Positions 44,690-53,340 of a stretch of DNA of 64,000 bases are shown here, one piece after another. This stretch comes from DASRDR01 sp963812945 [NCBI: uncultured Candidatus Rokubacteria bacterium]. Its GTDB lineage: Bacteria; Methylomirabilota; Methylomirabilia; Rokubacteriales. Below the pieces are notes generated by a model. The model was not told the origin of the DNA. It searched no databases and worked only from the letters and a program-made list of their open reading frames with translations. The first letter of the stretch is position 1. The number at the start of each line of letters is the position of its first letter. The stretch is taken from assembly GCA_963812945.1 (NCBI GenBank), contig CAWEXD010000008.1, forward strand, positions 3,162,001-3,226,000, written 5' to 3'. The position numbers and the translations under genes are program-made.

Positions 44690-44704
44690 GGGGACACGGT
44701 CCCC
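44690..44704 (+). repeat. Palindromic GGGGAC...GTCCCC element
   Basis: GGGGAC, three bases, GTCCCC, a 6-bp inverted repeat in the 159-bp spacer between the M20 peptidase gene and the small protein at 44776. It resembles solo REP-like palindromes and, like the RAYT ends, starts with GGGG. It is short and may also be chance. Confidence 0.35.
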
Positions 44705-44775
44705 CCTTCCAGCGTCGCCGCTGTGAGACCTGGGAGCAGCAGAGAACGGCTCGCCTCAATGGAGGAAACCGCGTC

Positions 44776-45120
44776 ATGAGCGAACGCTACGAGGGGGGGC
44801 AGCAGGTCGAGTTCCATTTCGAGTTCGACCCCGGATATCGCCTGATTGCGGCGAATGGCGTTTGGGGTGATCCAACACCACGAGGTGACCTACGTCTTGA
44901 CTTCTTCGTCGAAGCGCCCACTTTTCCTCACCGCATCATGCATGCCATCAGTCCCGAGGGACGCTTGGGACCGGAGCTGCGCCGTGAGCCCGAGCGCACG
45001 TTCACGCGTCGCATTCAGCTGGGCGTTCTGGTCTCGATGGACCACGCAGAGAGCATTGCCAGGTTCATCCAGGACAGGGTCGCTGAATACCGGTCGCGCA
45101 GCGCTGGAGACGAGGCCTGA
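44776..45120 (+). CDS. Conserved hypothetical protein, 114 residues
   Basis: A small soluble protein without recognised domain. The phrase YRLIAANGVWGDPTPRGDLRLDFF is followed by a FVEAPTFPHRIMHAI strand and a C-terminal helix with the pattern VLVSMDHAESIARFIQDRV. The pattern (Y-x-x-x-x-NG-x-x-G-x-x-x-x-GD-L) occurs in small proteins of similar length in other soil bacteria. The start at ATG 44776 has a GGAGG ribosome site; an upstream in-frame ATG at 44653 would add 41 residues of compositionally unlikely sequence. The role is unknown. Confidence 0.6.
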   Translation: MSERYEGGQQVEFHFEFDPGYRLIAANGVWGDPTPRGDLRLDFFVEAPTFPHRIMHAISPEGRLGPELRREPERTFTRRIQLGVLVSMDHAESIARFIQDRVAEYRSRSAGDEA

Positions 45121-45242
45121 GCGCGGCGTCTACCTCACGTCCACCAAGGTCGCTTCGTGCGACCCCCACCTTGACACCCTCGCAGGCGGCGCGGAAGGAT
45201 AACCTGGCGTCGATTTCCGCAGCGAGGAGGTCCGGTCCGCCG

Positions 45243-45332
45243 GTGACCACGTCCAGACTCCGCAGCCAGCGCTGGTTCGGCGGCACCGACCTCAACGGCT
45301 TCCTCCACCGCGCCTGGATGAAGAGCCACTGA
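45243..45332 (+). pseudogene. 5' remnant of an IlvD/Edd-family dehydratase
   Basis: A 29-codon frame starting GTG after a GAGGAGG ribosome site and ending in TGA. Its product includes the phrase RLRSQRWFGG and then FLHRAWMKSH. That is the N-terminal signature of sugar-acid and dihydroxy-acid dehydratases of the IlvD/Edd family, which have a full length near 570-600 residues. Only the first few percent remains; the gamma-glutamyltransferase gene follows 12 bp later. A deletion or insertion that fused the rest of the dehydratase away is the simplest reading. Confidence 0.6.
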
Positions 45333-45344
45333 GGGGAGCTCCGT

Positions 45345-46970
45345 ATGAGTGCACCGCATGGAAGAGCGTTTCGGCCGACGGTCATGGGACGGCGGGGCTG
45401 CGTGGCGGCCGCCCACCCGCTCGCGGCCATGGCGGGGATCGAGGTCCTGCTCCAGGGCGGGTCGGCCGTCGACGCGGCGGTGGCGACGTCCTTCGCTCTT
45501 CACGTCGTCGAGCCCTACATGTCGGGCCCGGGTGGCGTGGCGACTCTGCTCGTCTTCCACCGGGGCCGGCGCGAGGCGGTCGTGTCGGCTGGCCGGATGC
45601 CGGCCGCCGCGGACCCGGCCGGCGTGACCGCGGAGGATCTCAAGGGCGGCCCCCGGTCCATCGGCGTGCCCGGGCTGGTCGCCGCCACCCTCGGCCTCCA
45701 CGAGCGGCACGGCAGCCTGCCGCGCGCGACCGTGATGGCGCCGGCGATCCGGCTCGCGGAGGACGGCTTTCCCCTGACGGCCAAGAACGTCGAGTTCCTC
45801 GCGAAGGCGCGCCCGCAGCTCGCCTACTCGGCGGACGCCGAGCGGACGTTCCTGGTCGGCGGCGACATCCCCCGCGCGGGAACGGTGCTCGTGCAGAAGG
45901 ACCTCGGCGCCACGCTGAGACAGATCGCCGAGGGCGGCGCCGAGGCGTTCTACCGGGGGCCGATCGCCCGGGCGGTCGCGCGGGCGCTGGAGGCCCAGGG
46001 CGGCTGGGTGACGGAGGCGGACCTCGCCGGCTATCGGCCGACGTGGGGCACGCCCTTGGCCGCCACCTTCCGCGGCCACGAGGTGTGCGTGCCGCCCCCG
46101 CCCACCAACGCGCTCCAGGCCGTACAGACGCTCCAGATCCTGGAGGCGTTCGACCTCAAGGGCATGGGGCACAACTCCGTCGAGTACCTCCACCACTTCC
46201 TCGAGGCGGCCAAGATCGCCTCGGCCGACCGCGTCGGGCTCGACGTCATGGTGCCGGGCGCGCCGATCGCCGGCCTCCTCTCGCCCCGCTACGCCGCCGA
46301 GCGCCGCAAGCTGCTCGACCCGCGCCGCGCCGGCATCTCCGGCGGCGAGCGCTGGAGCGCGGAGCGCCTCGCGGACGAGATCCTGCCTGGCCATCCCGCG
46401 GACTTCGCCAAGGAAAACACCACGCACTTCGCGGTGGCCGATGGGCACGGCACGGTGGTCACGGTCACCCAGACGCTCGGGAGCGTGTTCGGCTCCGGTG
46501 TGATGGTCCCCGGCACGGGGATGCTCCTCAACAACCTCCTCATGTGGGCGGACCTCGAGCCGGGGAGCCCCGCCGCCCTCCGCGGGGGCGCGGCGATGCA
46601 GACGCGCATGGCGCCGACCCAGGTCTTCCGTGACGGGACGTTCCTCCTGTCGATCGGCACGCCCGGCTCGTACGGCATCCTCCAGACGACGCCGCAGATG
46701 CTGCTCAACGTGGTCGAGTTCGGCATGGCCGTCCAGGAGGCGATCGAGGCCCCCCGCGTGCGCGCCTACCGGGACCGCCTGGTGGACGTCGAGGGCCGCG
46801 TTCCGGTGGCCGTGCGCGAGGGCCTCCAGGCGCGGGGCCACGAGGTCAACGTGATCGAGGACTGGTCGTGGGTCGTCGGCGGCGGCCAGGGCATCCGGCG
46901 CGACCCCGAGTCCGGCGCCCTCCAAGGCGGCGCCGACCCGCGCCGCGACGGCTACGCGCTCGCCATCTGA
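45345..46970 (+). CDS. ggt: Gamma-glutamyltransferase family protein
   Basis: A 541-residue N-terminal nucleophile hydrolase homologue. The autoprocessing site ENTTHFAVAD places the nucleophile threonine near residue 360. The large-subunit opening (HPLAAMAGIEVLLQGGSAVD), the PYMSGPGGVATLL segment and the small-subunit GTGMLLNNLLMWAD motif are clear. There is no signal peptide, so the enzyme is probably cytosolic, unlike classical periplasmic GGTs. Such homologues may act on glutathione or on other gamma-linked substrates or acylated amino acids. The ATG has a GGGGAG ribosome site. It follows the dehydratase remnant by 12 bp. Confidence 0.9.
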   Translation: MSAPHGRAFRPTVMGRRGCVAAAHPLAAMAGIEVLLQGGSAVDAAVATSFALHVVEPYMSGPGGVATLLVFHRGRREAVVSAGRMPAAADPAGVTAEDLKGGPRSIGVPGLVAATLGLHERHGSLPRATVMAPAIRLAEDGFPLTAKNVEFLAKARPQLAYSADAERTFLVGGDIPRAGTVLVQKDLGATLRQIAEGGAEAFYRGPIARAVARALEAQGGWVTEADLAGYRPTWGTPLAATFRGHEVCVPPPPTNALQAVQTLQILEAFDLKGMGHNSVEYLHHFLEAAKIASADRVGLDVMVPGAPIAGLLSPRYAAERRKLLDPRRAGISGGERWSAERLADEILPGHPADFAKENTTHFAVADGHGTVVTVTQTLGSVFGSGVMVPGTGMLLNNLLMWADLEPGSPAALRGGAAMQTRMAPTQVFRDGTFLLSIGTPGSYGILQTTPQMLLNVVEFGMAVQEAIEAPRVRAYRDRLVDVEGRVPVAVREGLQARGHEVNVIEDWSWVVGGGQGIRRDPESGALQGGADPRRDGYALAI

Positions 46971-47044
46971 CCGCGATCGCCGGGGCGGAACGTCGGTCCT
47001 GCCCGGGATGACCGGCGGCGCCGGGTGAGGCGGGACCGCCGCCC

Positions 47045-48259
47045 GTGAGCCGGCTCCTCGTCCTCGGGGCGGGCCTGATGGGCCCGGCCGCGGCGGCAGA
47101 GGCCATGGCCGACCCCGCGGTCACCGAGGTGGGCCTCTGCGACGCCAGCGCGACCCAGCTCGACGCCGCGCTGGCCGACCTCGCCCGGCGCCCGGGAGCG
47201 GCCAAGATCCGGCCCGCGCGCCTGGACCTCGCGGACCGTGCGGGGGCGGTCACGCTCCTGCGAGGCCACGACGTGGCCGTCGACGCGCTCCCCGCGCGCG
47301 CGAGCCCGCTCGCCATTCACGCCGCGCTCGAGGCGGGCACCCCGGTCGTCACCCTGTCGGCGCGCGGGGCGGCGACGATCCCCGACCTCGCGGAGGAGGC
47401 GACGCGGCGCGGGGGGCTGGTCGTGCTGGGTTGCGGCCTCGAGCCCGGGCTCACCGAGATCCTGGCGCGGCGGCTGGCCGAGCGGCTCGATCGGGTCGAC
47501 GAGCTTCACATCCAGTGCGGCGGCGTCCCGGAGCGGCCCGCGCCGCCCCTCGGCTACAAGATCGTCTTCGGGGGCCGGGCGCTCCCCCTCCGGGAGGCGC
47601 CGGCCCTGGCCATCCAGGATGGTCGCGTCATCTCGGTGCCCCGGTACTCGGGCGTGGAGACGGTGATCGTTCCGGGCGTGGGCGAGCTCGAGGCCTGGCA
47701 CGAGGGCTTCGCGACGTCGCTCCTCGAGATCCCTGCCCTCCGGGAGCTCGGGATCGGAACCCAGAAGACGCTCAGGTGGCCAGGGTACGCGGCCAAGGTG
47801 AGCGTGCTCCGGGACCTGGGCCTGCTCTCGGAGTCGCCGGTGGCCGTCGACGGCTCGCCGGTGATCCCCAAGCATCTGCTCGATGCGGTCCTCTACCCGC
47901 GGGTGCGGCTCGATCCCGGCGAGCGCGATCTCGCGCTGCTCCGCGTGGAAGCGATCGGTGAGCGGGCCGGACGGCCTTCGCGCGCCCAGGCCGAGATGGT
48001 CGACCGCTGGACCGATGGCTTCACGGCCATGGCGAGAACGACCAGCTTCACGGCGTCGATCGTGGCGCGCATGATCGCCCGGGGCGAGGTGGCGGCGCGC
48101 GGCGCCCAGCGCCCGGAGACGATCGTCGCCGGCGCGCTGGTCGACCGCCTCCTCCGCGAGCTCCGCGCTCACGGCATTCGCGTCACCCTGTCCGAGGAGC
48201 CCTCCGGGCCCGCGCGCGGGGCAGGAACCCCGCGCGCGACCCCGGACCCGTCGCGCTAG
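47045..48259 (+). CDS. Saccharopine dehydrogenase-like NAD(P)-binding protein
   Basis: A 404-residue Rossmann protein. It opens with LVLGAGLMGPAAAA, and follows the saccharopine dehydrogenase layout: an N-terminal dinucleotide fold, DVAVDALPARASPLAIHAAL and TPVVTLSARG, then a C-terminal catalytic domain. Members of this family also include carboxynorspermidine synthases and various unassigned dehydrogenases; the substrate is not determined. The GTG start (MSRLLVLG) has no strong ribosome site. The stop codon overlaps the stop of the convergent small exported protein by four bases. A link to amino-acid metabolism fits the GGT neighbour. Confidence 0.82.
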   Translation: MSRLLVLGAGLMGPAAAAEAMADPAVTEVGLCDASATQLDAALADLARRPGAAKIRPARLDLADRAGAVTLLRGHDVAVDALPARASPLAIHAALEAGTPVVTLSARGAATIPDLAEEATRRGGLVVLGCGLEPGLTEILARRLAERLDRVDELHIQCGGVPERPAPPLGYKIVFGGRALPLREAPALAIQDGRVISVPRYSGVETVIVPGVGELEAWHEGFATSLLEIPALRELGIGTQKTLRWPGYAAKVSVLRDLGLLSESPVAVDGSPVIPKHLLDAVLYPRVRLDPGERDLALLRVEAIGERAGRPSRAQAEMVDRWTDGFTAMARTTSFTASIVARMIARGEVAARGAQRPETIVAGALVDRLLRELRAHGIRVTLSEEPSGPARGAGTPRATPDPSR

Positions 48260-48675
48260 CGGGGCTGGGCCGGCGGCGCGCCGGCAGTCGACCCGCCGAA
48301 GCGCAGCCACACGCGGCTGGCAACGGCCTTGTCACCGCGCATCTGGTAGCCGACCGTCACCGCGTCACCCACTCGCAGGTCTTTCGGGGCGAGCGCCCGC
48401 CCCAGCCGCTGGATCTGTGTCTGACCATCCAGCACGAACGCGCTGGGGCCGGCGCCCGGCCCCGCGCCGGCCGGCCCGAGGTCGATGACGAGACGCGTGT
48501 CGGCGACCGCCTTCACCATCCCGCGGGCGATGCTGAGCGGCACGCGGGCGGGCGCCTGGGTGGTCTCCTGCGCGGGCCGCGCCGGCGGCGCGGCCGGAGA
48601 CTGGGCGGACGCGACCGGCGCGGCGAGTGCCACGCCGATCAGCACGGGAACGAGACGAGCCTGAACGAAGCGCAT
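48256..48675 (-). CDS. Small exported protein of unknown function
   Basis: A 139-residue protein with a signal peptide (LVPVLIGVALAAPVASA) and a proline/alanine-rich linker. The C-terminal domain (GMVKAVADTRLVIDLG ... VLDGQTQIQRLGRAL ... DLRVGDAVTVGYQM) looks like a small beta-barrel, as in DUF5666-type secreted proteins. The start at MRFVQARL has a GGAGG ribosome site eight bases upstream. No catalytic residues are apparent. It is likely a periplasmic or secreted binding protein. Confidence 0.7.
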   Translation of the reverse strand: MRFVQARLVPVLIGVALAAPVASAQSPAAPPARPAQETTQAPARVPLSIARGMVKAVADTRLVIDLGPAGAGPGAGPSAFVLDGQTQIQRLGRALAPKDLRVGDAVTVGYQMRGDKAVASRVWLRFGGSTAGAPPAQPR

Positions 48676-49060
48676 CGGGCACCTCCATCTGTGAGGGTTC
48701 ACCGCTGCGCCGGAACAGTGCGACGCTCGTGCCAGTCCGCGAGGGGCCGGCGCGCTCCCGTGCCGCGTCGAGGCCTCGCGGACGATCTGGGCGATTTCCC
48801 GCGGGGTTTCCGCGGATCATGCGGGCATGACGTGATCGGCGGGCCCCGCGCGAGGCCGTCGTCCTGCCGTCTCCTCCCGCGCACCCTTCGTATCCTGCGA
48901 TGCACGGCACCGGGCGCTCGGCCGAGCCGGGAGGGCGCCCGAGGTCAGGCGGGGGAGCGCCTCCGAGGGTTCCACCGGCCGAACGGGCCATGACGCCGAC
49001 GCGCGCCTCGCCGCAGGGATGCGGCGCCGGCGCGCCCGTCAGGCCCCGGTGGCGCGGGGG
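48676..49060. other. Intergenic spacer without recognised genes
   Basis: About 385 bp between two divergently facing ends. No reading frame has family features. It contains CCGCGG, GGTTT, CCGCGG around 48800, and a longer structured stretch near 48925-48950 (GGGCGC ... GCGCCC around an internal CTCGGCCGAG). These could be small RNA or terminator-like hairpins, but nothing decisive supports a function. Confidence 0.5.
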
Positions 49061-50170
49061 TCACAGCTTGTAGAGCCGCGCGCAGTTGTCCCACAGGATC
49101 TTCCGCTGGCTGTCCCGCGAGAGATGCCCGAGCTCGAGAAAGCCGTCGATGGCGTGCGGGAACCGCGAATCGTCGTGCGGCCAGTCCGTCGAGAGCACCA
49201 GGTTGTCGTCCCCCAGCTCGGTCACGACGTGCTTCGCGAGCTCCTCCTCCGGCTCCACGGAGACGAAGCACTGGCGGCGGAAGAGCTCCGAGGGCATGGC
49301 GTCCTGACCGAAGAGCTCGTGGTCGCCCCAGGCCTCCCAGCGCTCGTCGAGCGCCCAGAGCCACCAGGGCAGCCAGCTGCAGTTGCCCTCCAGGAACGCC
49401 ATGCGGAGCCCCGGGAAGCGCGACAGGACGCCGCCCGTCACCACCGCGCCGAGCGACAGCATCATCTCCACGGGCTGGCCGCACGCGTGGCTCAGCACCA
49501 GGTTGTCCAGGTAGCGCCGGGCCAGGTGATCCGCGTACGCGGCGTGGTTCCCGTGGAAGGACACCGCGACGTCCATCTCCTGTGCCGCGGCCCACAAGGG
49601 GTCGTAGTACCGGTCGTACAGGGGCCGGCCGTTGATGAGGTGGGACGGAAGCACCAGCGTGATGGCCCCCAGCGAGCGGACCGCGAAGCGCGCCTCCTCG
49701 ACCGCCAGGTCGATGTCCTGGAGTGGGACCAGCGCCGACGCCTTGAACCGCTCGGGGTGCTCCTGGCAGAAGTCGGCGATCCACCGATTCCACGCGCGGC
49801 TCATGGCGGCGGCGAACGCCGGCTCCAGGCCGTCGATGTTGATGGCGTGGGTCGCCCACGTGCGGAACAGGATGCCCACGTCGATCCCCTCGACGTCCAT
49901 CGCCTCCAGCACGGCCTTCGGCGGCGTGCTCCGGCTGATGCGCTGCCACGCGGGCGCGCGCGTCCGGAACGACCACGCGCGGTCTCGCTCCGGCCGGCCC
50001 GCGTAGGGCGGCAGCACCTTGCCGTCCACGTGCGCCCGCATCTGCCCGTCGCTGGCCGGCATCGTCTCGATCCGGCCCCGGAACTTCGGGTCGAGGTACT
50101 CCTTCCAGAGATCCTGGGGCTCGATCACGTGGAGGTCGCTGTCCATGACGCGGAGCCCTTGCTTGGCCAT
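49061..50170 (-). CDS. Amidohydrolase-2 family metal-dependent hydrolase
   Basis: A 369-residue TIM-barrel hydrolase of the ACMSD-like amidohydrolase-2 family. The N-terminal metal motif is MDSDLHVIEP. Later barrel elements are VSFHGNHAAYADH, LPSHLINGRPLYD, FLEGNCSWLPW and the C-terminal STDWPHDDSRFP, where a metal-binding aspartate is expected. Members decarboxylate or hydrolyse aromatic or heterocyclic acids; the substrate is not evident. It precedes the DinB-like gene by 21 bp and may be co-transcribed with it and the methyltransferase gene. Confidence 0.88.
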   Translation of the reverse strand: MAKQGLRVMDSDLHVIEPQDLWKEYLDPKFRGRIETMPASDGQMRAHVDGKVLPPYAGRPERDRAWSFRTRAPAWQRISRSTPPKAVLEAMDVEGIDVGILFRTWATHAINIDGLEPAFAAAMSRAWNRWIADFCQEHPERFKASALVPLQDIDLAVEEARFAVRSLGAITLVLPSHLINGRPLYDRYYDPLWAAAQEMDVAVSFHGNHAAYADHLARRYLDNLVLSHACGQPVEMMLSLGAVVTGGVLSRFPGLRMAFLEGNCSWLPWWLWALDERWEAWGDHELFGQDAMPSELFRRQCFVSVEPEEELAKHVVTELGDDNLVLSTDWPHDDSRFPHAIDGFLELGHLSRDSQRKILWDNCARLYKL

Positions 50171-50191
50171 CTCTTCCTCCTTGCCGGCCGC

Positions 50192-50806
50192 TCACATGCC
50201 GACGCTGCGGCCCGCCAGCCCCCGGATCGTCACCGCTTCTCCGATGTGCACCGCGTTGTGGCGAACCGCGCCGCCGGAGAGCCGGGCCGCCCGGGACTGG
50301 TCCTGCCATGCCCTGAAGCCGACGCCGTCCACCCAGGCGGTGTTCGGCCCGAAGGCGCCGGCCGCCGCCGCGCGGGTCGTGTCGGCGACCGTCACGGGCT
50401 CTTCCCAGGCCTTCGCCGGAAGGCCCCCGACGACCTCTCGCGTGCGACGAGCCACGGCGCTCCGGTACGCGCGCACCGCCGCCAGGTCGGCCCGGAGGGT
50501 CAGCTCCGACACCTCGGCGTCGGTCATGCCCGTGCCGATGTGGCGGCAGTCCACGCCGAGCCGGCGGATCCACGTGTCGTCCAGGACCTGCCGGCCATTC
50601 GTGACGACGACCAGGTTCACGGAGGCGTCCTCGGTCCGCGCCATGTGCCAGAGGAGCCAGACGATGGAGTTGACGCCCTTGGCCGGCCGCGCCCGCATGT
50701 CGGCCTCGCTCAGGCCGTCCATGGCCCGGTCGAAGTAGGACGGCTCGCCGCCCTCCGAGGCATGCACGCCCGCGTGCTGCATGAGGAAGAAGGTCACGGC
50801 ATCCAT
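50192..50806 (-). CDS. DinB-like four-helix protein
   Basis: A 204-residue putative metal-dependent enzyme of the DinB/DUF664 superfamily, four-helix bundle. Histidines expected to bind metal occur in VWLLWHMARTED and in RHNAVHIGEAV near the C-terminus. Related proteins act as thiol-dependent transferases or have no known activity. The start at MDAVTFFLM is backed by a GGAGG ribosome site; a longer N-terminal extension is not supported. The gene lies between the amidohydrolase and methyltransferase genes on the same strand. Confidence 0.78.
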   Translation of the reverse strand: MDAVTFFLMQHAGVHASEGGEPSYFDRAMDGLSEADMRARPAKGVNSIVWLLWHMARTEDASVNLVVVTNGRQVLDDTWIRRLGVDCRHIGTGMTDAEVSELTLRADLAAVRAYRSAVARRTREVVGGLPAKAWEEPVTVADTTRAAAAGAFGPNTAWVDGVGFRAWQDQSRAARLSGGAVRHNAVHIGEAVTIRGLAGRSVGM

Positions 50807-50843
50807 GGCCACCTCCGGAGGCGCCGCGTGTGGAGACCGGTCG

Positions 50844-51785
50844 TCACCGAGTCTGCCCGAGCCGCGCCGGCAGCCGCTCTCGCAGCAGCCGGATGTGCTC
50901 CGGACCGAGACCGCAACAGCCGCCCAGGATCTGCACGCCCTGCCCCAGCCAGCGCTCGGCATGGGCCACGAGGTCCCCGGGGGCGATGACGTCGACGAAC
51001 TGCCAGCTCGGCATCTCGAAGTAGCCGCTTTCCGGATACGCGGCGAGCGGTCCCTTCCAGTGCCCCTTCGCGACCTCGATGGCCGGTCCGGTGTCTCCGA
51101 CCTCGCTGTGCATGACGGCGAGCACCGAACCGCCGCGCGCCATGACGGGGCCGATGACGTCCGCGAAGGGCAGGTCGTCCCCGAACCCGCTGAACATGCG
51201 CACGGTGCCGTCGGAACCCCGCCGGCAGGAGAACCCGACCCAGACGGGGAGCCCGGTCGCCCGCGCCGCGTCGACGGCGCCCGTCGCGTAGTCCACGTCG
51301 CGCATCATCTCCAGCACGATCAGGTCGGCGCCGCCGCGGGCGAGGAAGTCGGCCTGCTCGTAGAGCATCTCGGTCAGACGAGCGACCGGCGGCCGGCGCG
51401 CCGGGTCACTGCCCGGCGCCATCGTCGAGATCGAGCCCGCCACCCACACGTCCCGGCCACCCGCCGCCCGGTCGCGGGCCTCTCGGGCGAGCTCGACCGC
51501 ACGCCGGTTCACCTCGGCCACGCGCTCACCCAGCCCCGCCGGCTCCAGGTGGCAGCGCGCGGTGGCGAAGGTGTTGGTGATGACGACGTCCGCGCCGGCC
51601 CGGATGTAGTCCTCGTGGACGCGACGCACGACCTCGGGGTGCGTGACGACCGCGGTGCCGCTCCACGCCTGCCCGTCCATCGGCACGCCGCGGCGCTCGA
51701 GCTCGGTGCCCGTGCCACCGTCGAGAACGACGACGTCGCCGCGCGCGAGGCGCTCCTCGATTCTGCCTGCGCTCCCTGCGCTCAT
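50844..51785 (-). CDS. mmuM: Homocysteine S-methyltransferase family protein
   Basis: A 313-residue TIM-barrel zinc enzyme. The N-terminal substrate loop is LDGGTGTELERRGV. Zinc-binding cysteines are in GFSCRRG and in the C-terminal GGCCGLGPEH. Members transfer a methyl group from S-methylmethionine or betaine to homocysteine to make methionine. Which donor applies here is unknown, since MmuM, BHMT and related proteins share these motifs. The ATG is preceded by GGAGG. A promoter candidate lies at 51805-51833. It diverges from the Liv importer operon. Confidence 0.85.
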   Translation of the reverse strand: MSAGSAGRIEERLARGDVVVLDGGTGTELERRGVPMDGQAWSGTAVVTHPEVVRRVHEDYIRAGADVVITNTFATARCHLEPAGLGERVAEVNRRAVELAREARDRAAGGRDVWVAGSISTMAPGSDPARRPPVARLTEMLYEQADFLARGGADLIVLEMMRDVDYATGAVDAARATGLPVWVGFSCRRGSDGTVRMFSGFGDDLPFADVIGPVMARGGSVLAVMHSEVGDTGPAIEVAKGHWKGPLAAYPESGYFEMPSWQFVDVIAPGDLVAHAERWLGQGVQILGGCCGLGPEHIRLLRERLPARLGQTR

Positions 51786-51804
51786 GGTCCTCCGGTCCAC
51801 CCCG

Positions 51805-51833
51805 AGCCTAGCCGGGTGCCGCCCGCGTGTCGA
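51805..51833 (-). promoter_or_regulatory. Candidate promoter of the homocysteine methyltransferase gene
   Basis: Minus-strand TCGACA (51828-51833), 17-bp spacer, TAGGCT (51805-51810), about 20 bp before the start codon. Confidence 0.35.
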
Positions 51834-51878
51834 GCGCGTCCTCCTGGCTGCGCCCGAGCCACACCCCCCACGTGCGTC

Positions 51879-51908
51879 TTGACTCCGGCCGGACGGCCAG
51901 CGCAGCAT
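51879..51908 (+). promoter_or_regulatory. Candidate promoter of the Liv importer operon
   Basis: TTGACT (51879-51884), 18-bp spacer, CAGCAT (51903-51908). The -10 match is weak; the ATG is about 95 bp downstream. It would drive the five-gene operon starting at 52004. Confidence 0.3.
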
Positions 51909-52003
51909 TGGGGTGTCGTAACCGGTCCGTCGTCACCAAGCCCGACCCATTCGGACGAACCGCCTCGAGCCCAGAGGGCCATCCCGAATCAGGGGGACTG
52001 ACG

Positions 52004-53206
52004 ATGACGAGGAGACGCGCAGCCCAGATTCTCGCCGCCACGTGCGGGACCCTTCTCATGATCGCCGCGGGCCCGGCGGGGGCCGGTCACCGGCCGAGCA
52101 ACGAGGTGCTGCTCGGCGGGGCCATCTCCCTGACCGGGCAGTACGCCGAGCCCGCGGGCCGTCAGGTCAACGCGCTCAAGCTGTGGGCGGACGAGGTCAA
52201 CGCCCGCGGCGGCCTGCTCGGGCACAAGGTCGCGCTCCGGCTTCTCGACGACAAGTCCGACACCCAGACGAGCATCAAGCTCTACGAGAAGCTGATCACC
52301 GAGGACAAGGTCGATCTCCTGCTCGCCCCGTACTCGAGCGGCATCACCGAGGCCGTCGCCAACGTCAACGAGCGCTACAAGATGCCCTTCGTCGCCTACG
52401 GGGCGTCGTCGACGCCCATCTGGGAGAAGGGCCGCCGCTACATCTTCAACATCGTGGCGGTCGCCGAGGATTACCAGAAAGGGGCGATCCACCTCGCCCA
52501 GCAGATCGGCGTCAAGAAGCTGGCCATCATCGGCCAGGACAGCCTCTTCCCCCGCCAGGCGGGCAAGGGCGCCAAGGACTGGGCCCAGAAGCTCGGGATC
52601 GAGGTCGTCCTCGAGGAGAACTACCCGGCGAAGCAGACCGACTTCACCGCACTGCTCCAGAAGATCAAGGGCGCGGGGGCCGAGGCGATCATCTCGAACA
52701 GCTACTTCGCCGACGCCGCCGCCCAGCTCCGGCAGATGCGCGAGCTGAACGTCAACGTCAAGCTCTTCTCGAGCACGGTCGGACCCTCCCTGCCCAACTT
52801 CCCGGAGCAGGTCGGCGCCTCGGCCGAGTACATCCTCGGCTACAGCCAGTGGGAGCCGCTCCCGGAGATCCTGAAGCATCCCGGCATGAAGGAGTTCGTC
52901 GAGGCGTACGAGAGGCGGTACGGCGAGAAGCCGAACTATCACGCGGGGAACGCCTACGGCGCGCTCCAGGTCACGGAGGCCGCCCTGAAGAAGGTTGGGA
53001 GCTTCGACAACGAGAAGCTCCGCGACGCGCTGGCCACGATCGACGTCCACTCCACCTTCGGACGCTACAAGGTCGACGCGAAGGGCCTGAACTCCCACGA
53101 GGGGCTGACTTTCCAGATCCTCCGGGGTCAGCGCAAGGTCGTGTGGCCGGAGAAGTGGGCCGAGACCAAGGCCGAGCTGCCGATGCCGGAGTGGTCGAGG
53201 CGGTAG
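52004..53206 (+). CDS. livK: ABC transporter substrate-binding protein, Leu/Ile/Val type
   Basis: A 400-residue periplasmic-binding protein. The signal peptide is clear (ILAATCGTLLMIAAGPAGAG). The mature sequence follows the LIV-BP/type-1 fold: LLGGAISLTGQYAEPAGRQVNAL, VDLLLAPYSSGITEAVANVNE, KFAIIG-like KKLAIIGQDSLFPRQ and NYHAGNAYGALQVTEAALKK. The ligand could be a branched-chain amino acid, an amide or another small acid; the family is used for many compounds. The ATG follows a G-rich ribosome site. It is the first gene of a complete five-gene import operon. Confidence 0.93.
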   Translation: MTRRRAAQILAATCGTLLMIAAGPAGAGHRPSNEVLLGGAISLTGQYAEPAGRQVNALKLWADEVNARGGLLGHKVALRLLDDKSDTQTSIKLYEKLITEDKVDLLLAPYSSGITEAVANVNERYKMPFVAYGASSTPIWEKGRRYIFNIVAVAEDYQKGAIHLAQQIGVKKLAIIGQDSLFPRQAGKGAKDWAQKLGIEVVLEENYPAKQTDFTALLQKIKGAGAEAIISNSYFADAAAQLRQMRELNVNVKLFSSTVGPSLPNFPEQVGASAEYILGYSQWEPLPEILKHPGMKEFVEAYERRYGEKPNYHAGNAYGALQVTEAALKKVGSFDNEKLRDALATIDVHSTFGRYKVDAKGLNSHEGLTFQILRGQRKVVWPEKWAETKAELPMPEWSRR

Positions 53207-53340
53207 GGCCCGGGCCGGTCGATCCCTCCGCGAGTGGGGCCGGGAGTCGCGCACACGCTCCCGGCCCTTGCGCGTCCGCCACATCCGGGAAATCGACCGG
53301 CTCGCCGGACGCGCCCGCCATGAGCCCCTGAGAGCCGCGC

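Noticed and set aside
44690-44704. The GGGGAC/GTCCCC palindrome as a Rho-independent terminator of the M20 gene
   Set aside because: The stem is only six pairs, no T-run follows, and it lies more than 70 bp past the stop.
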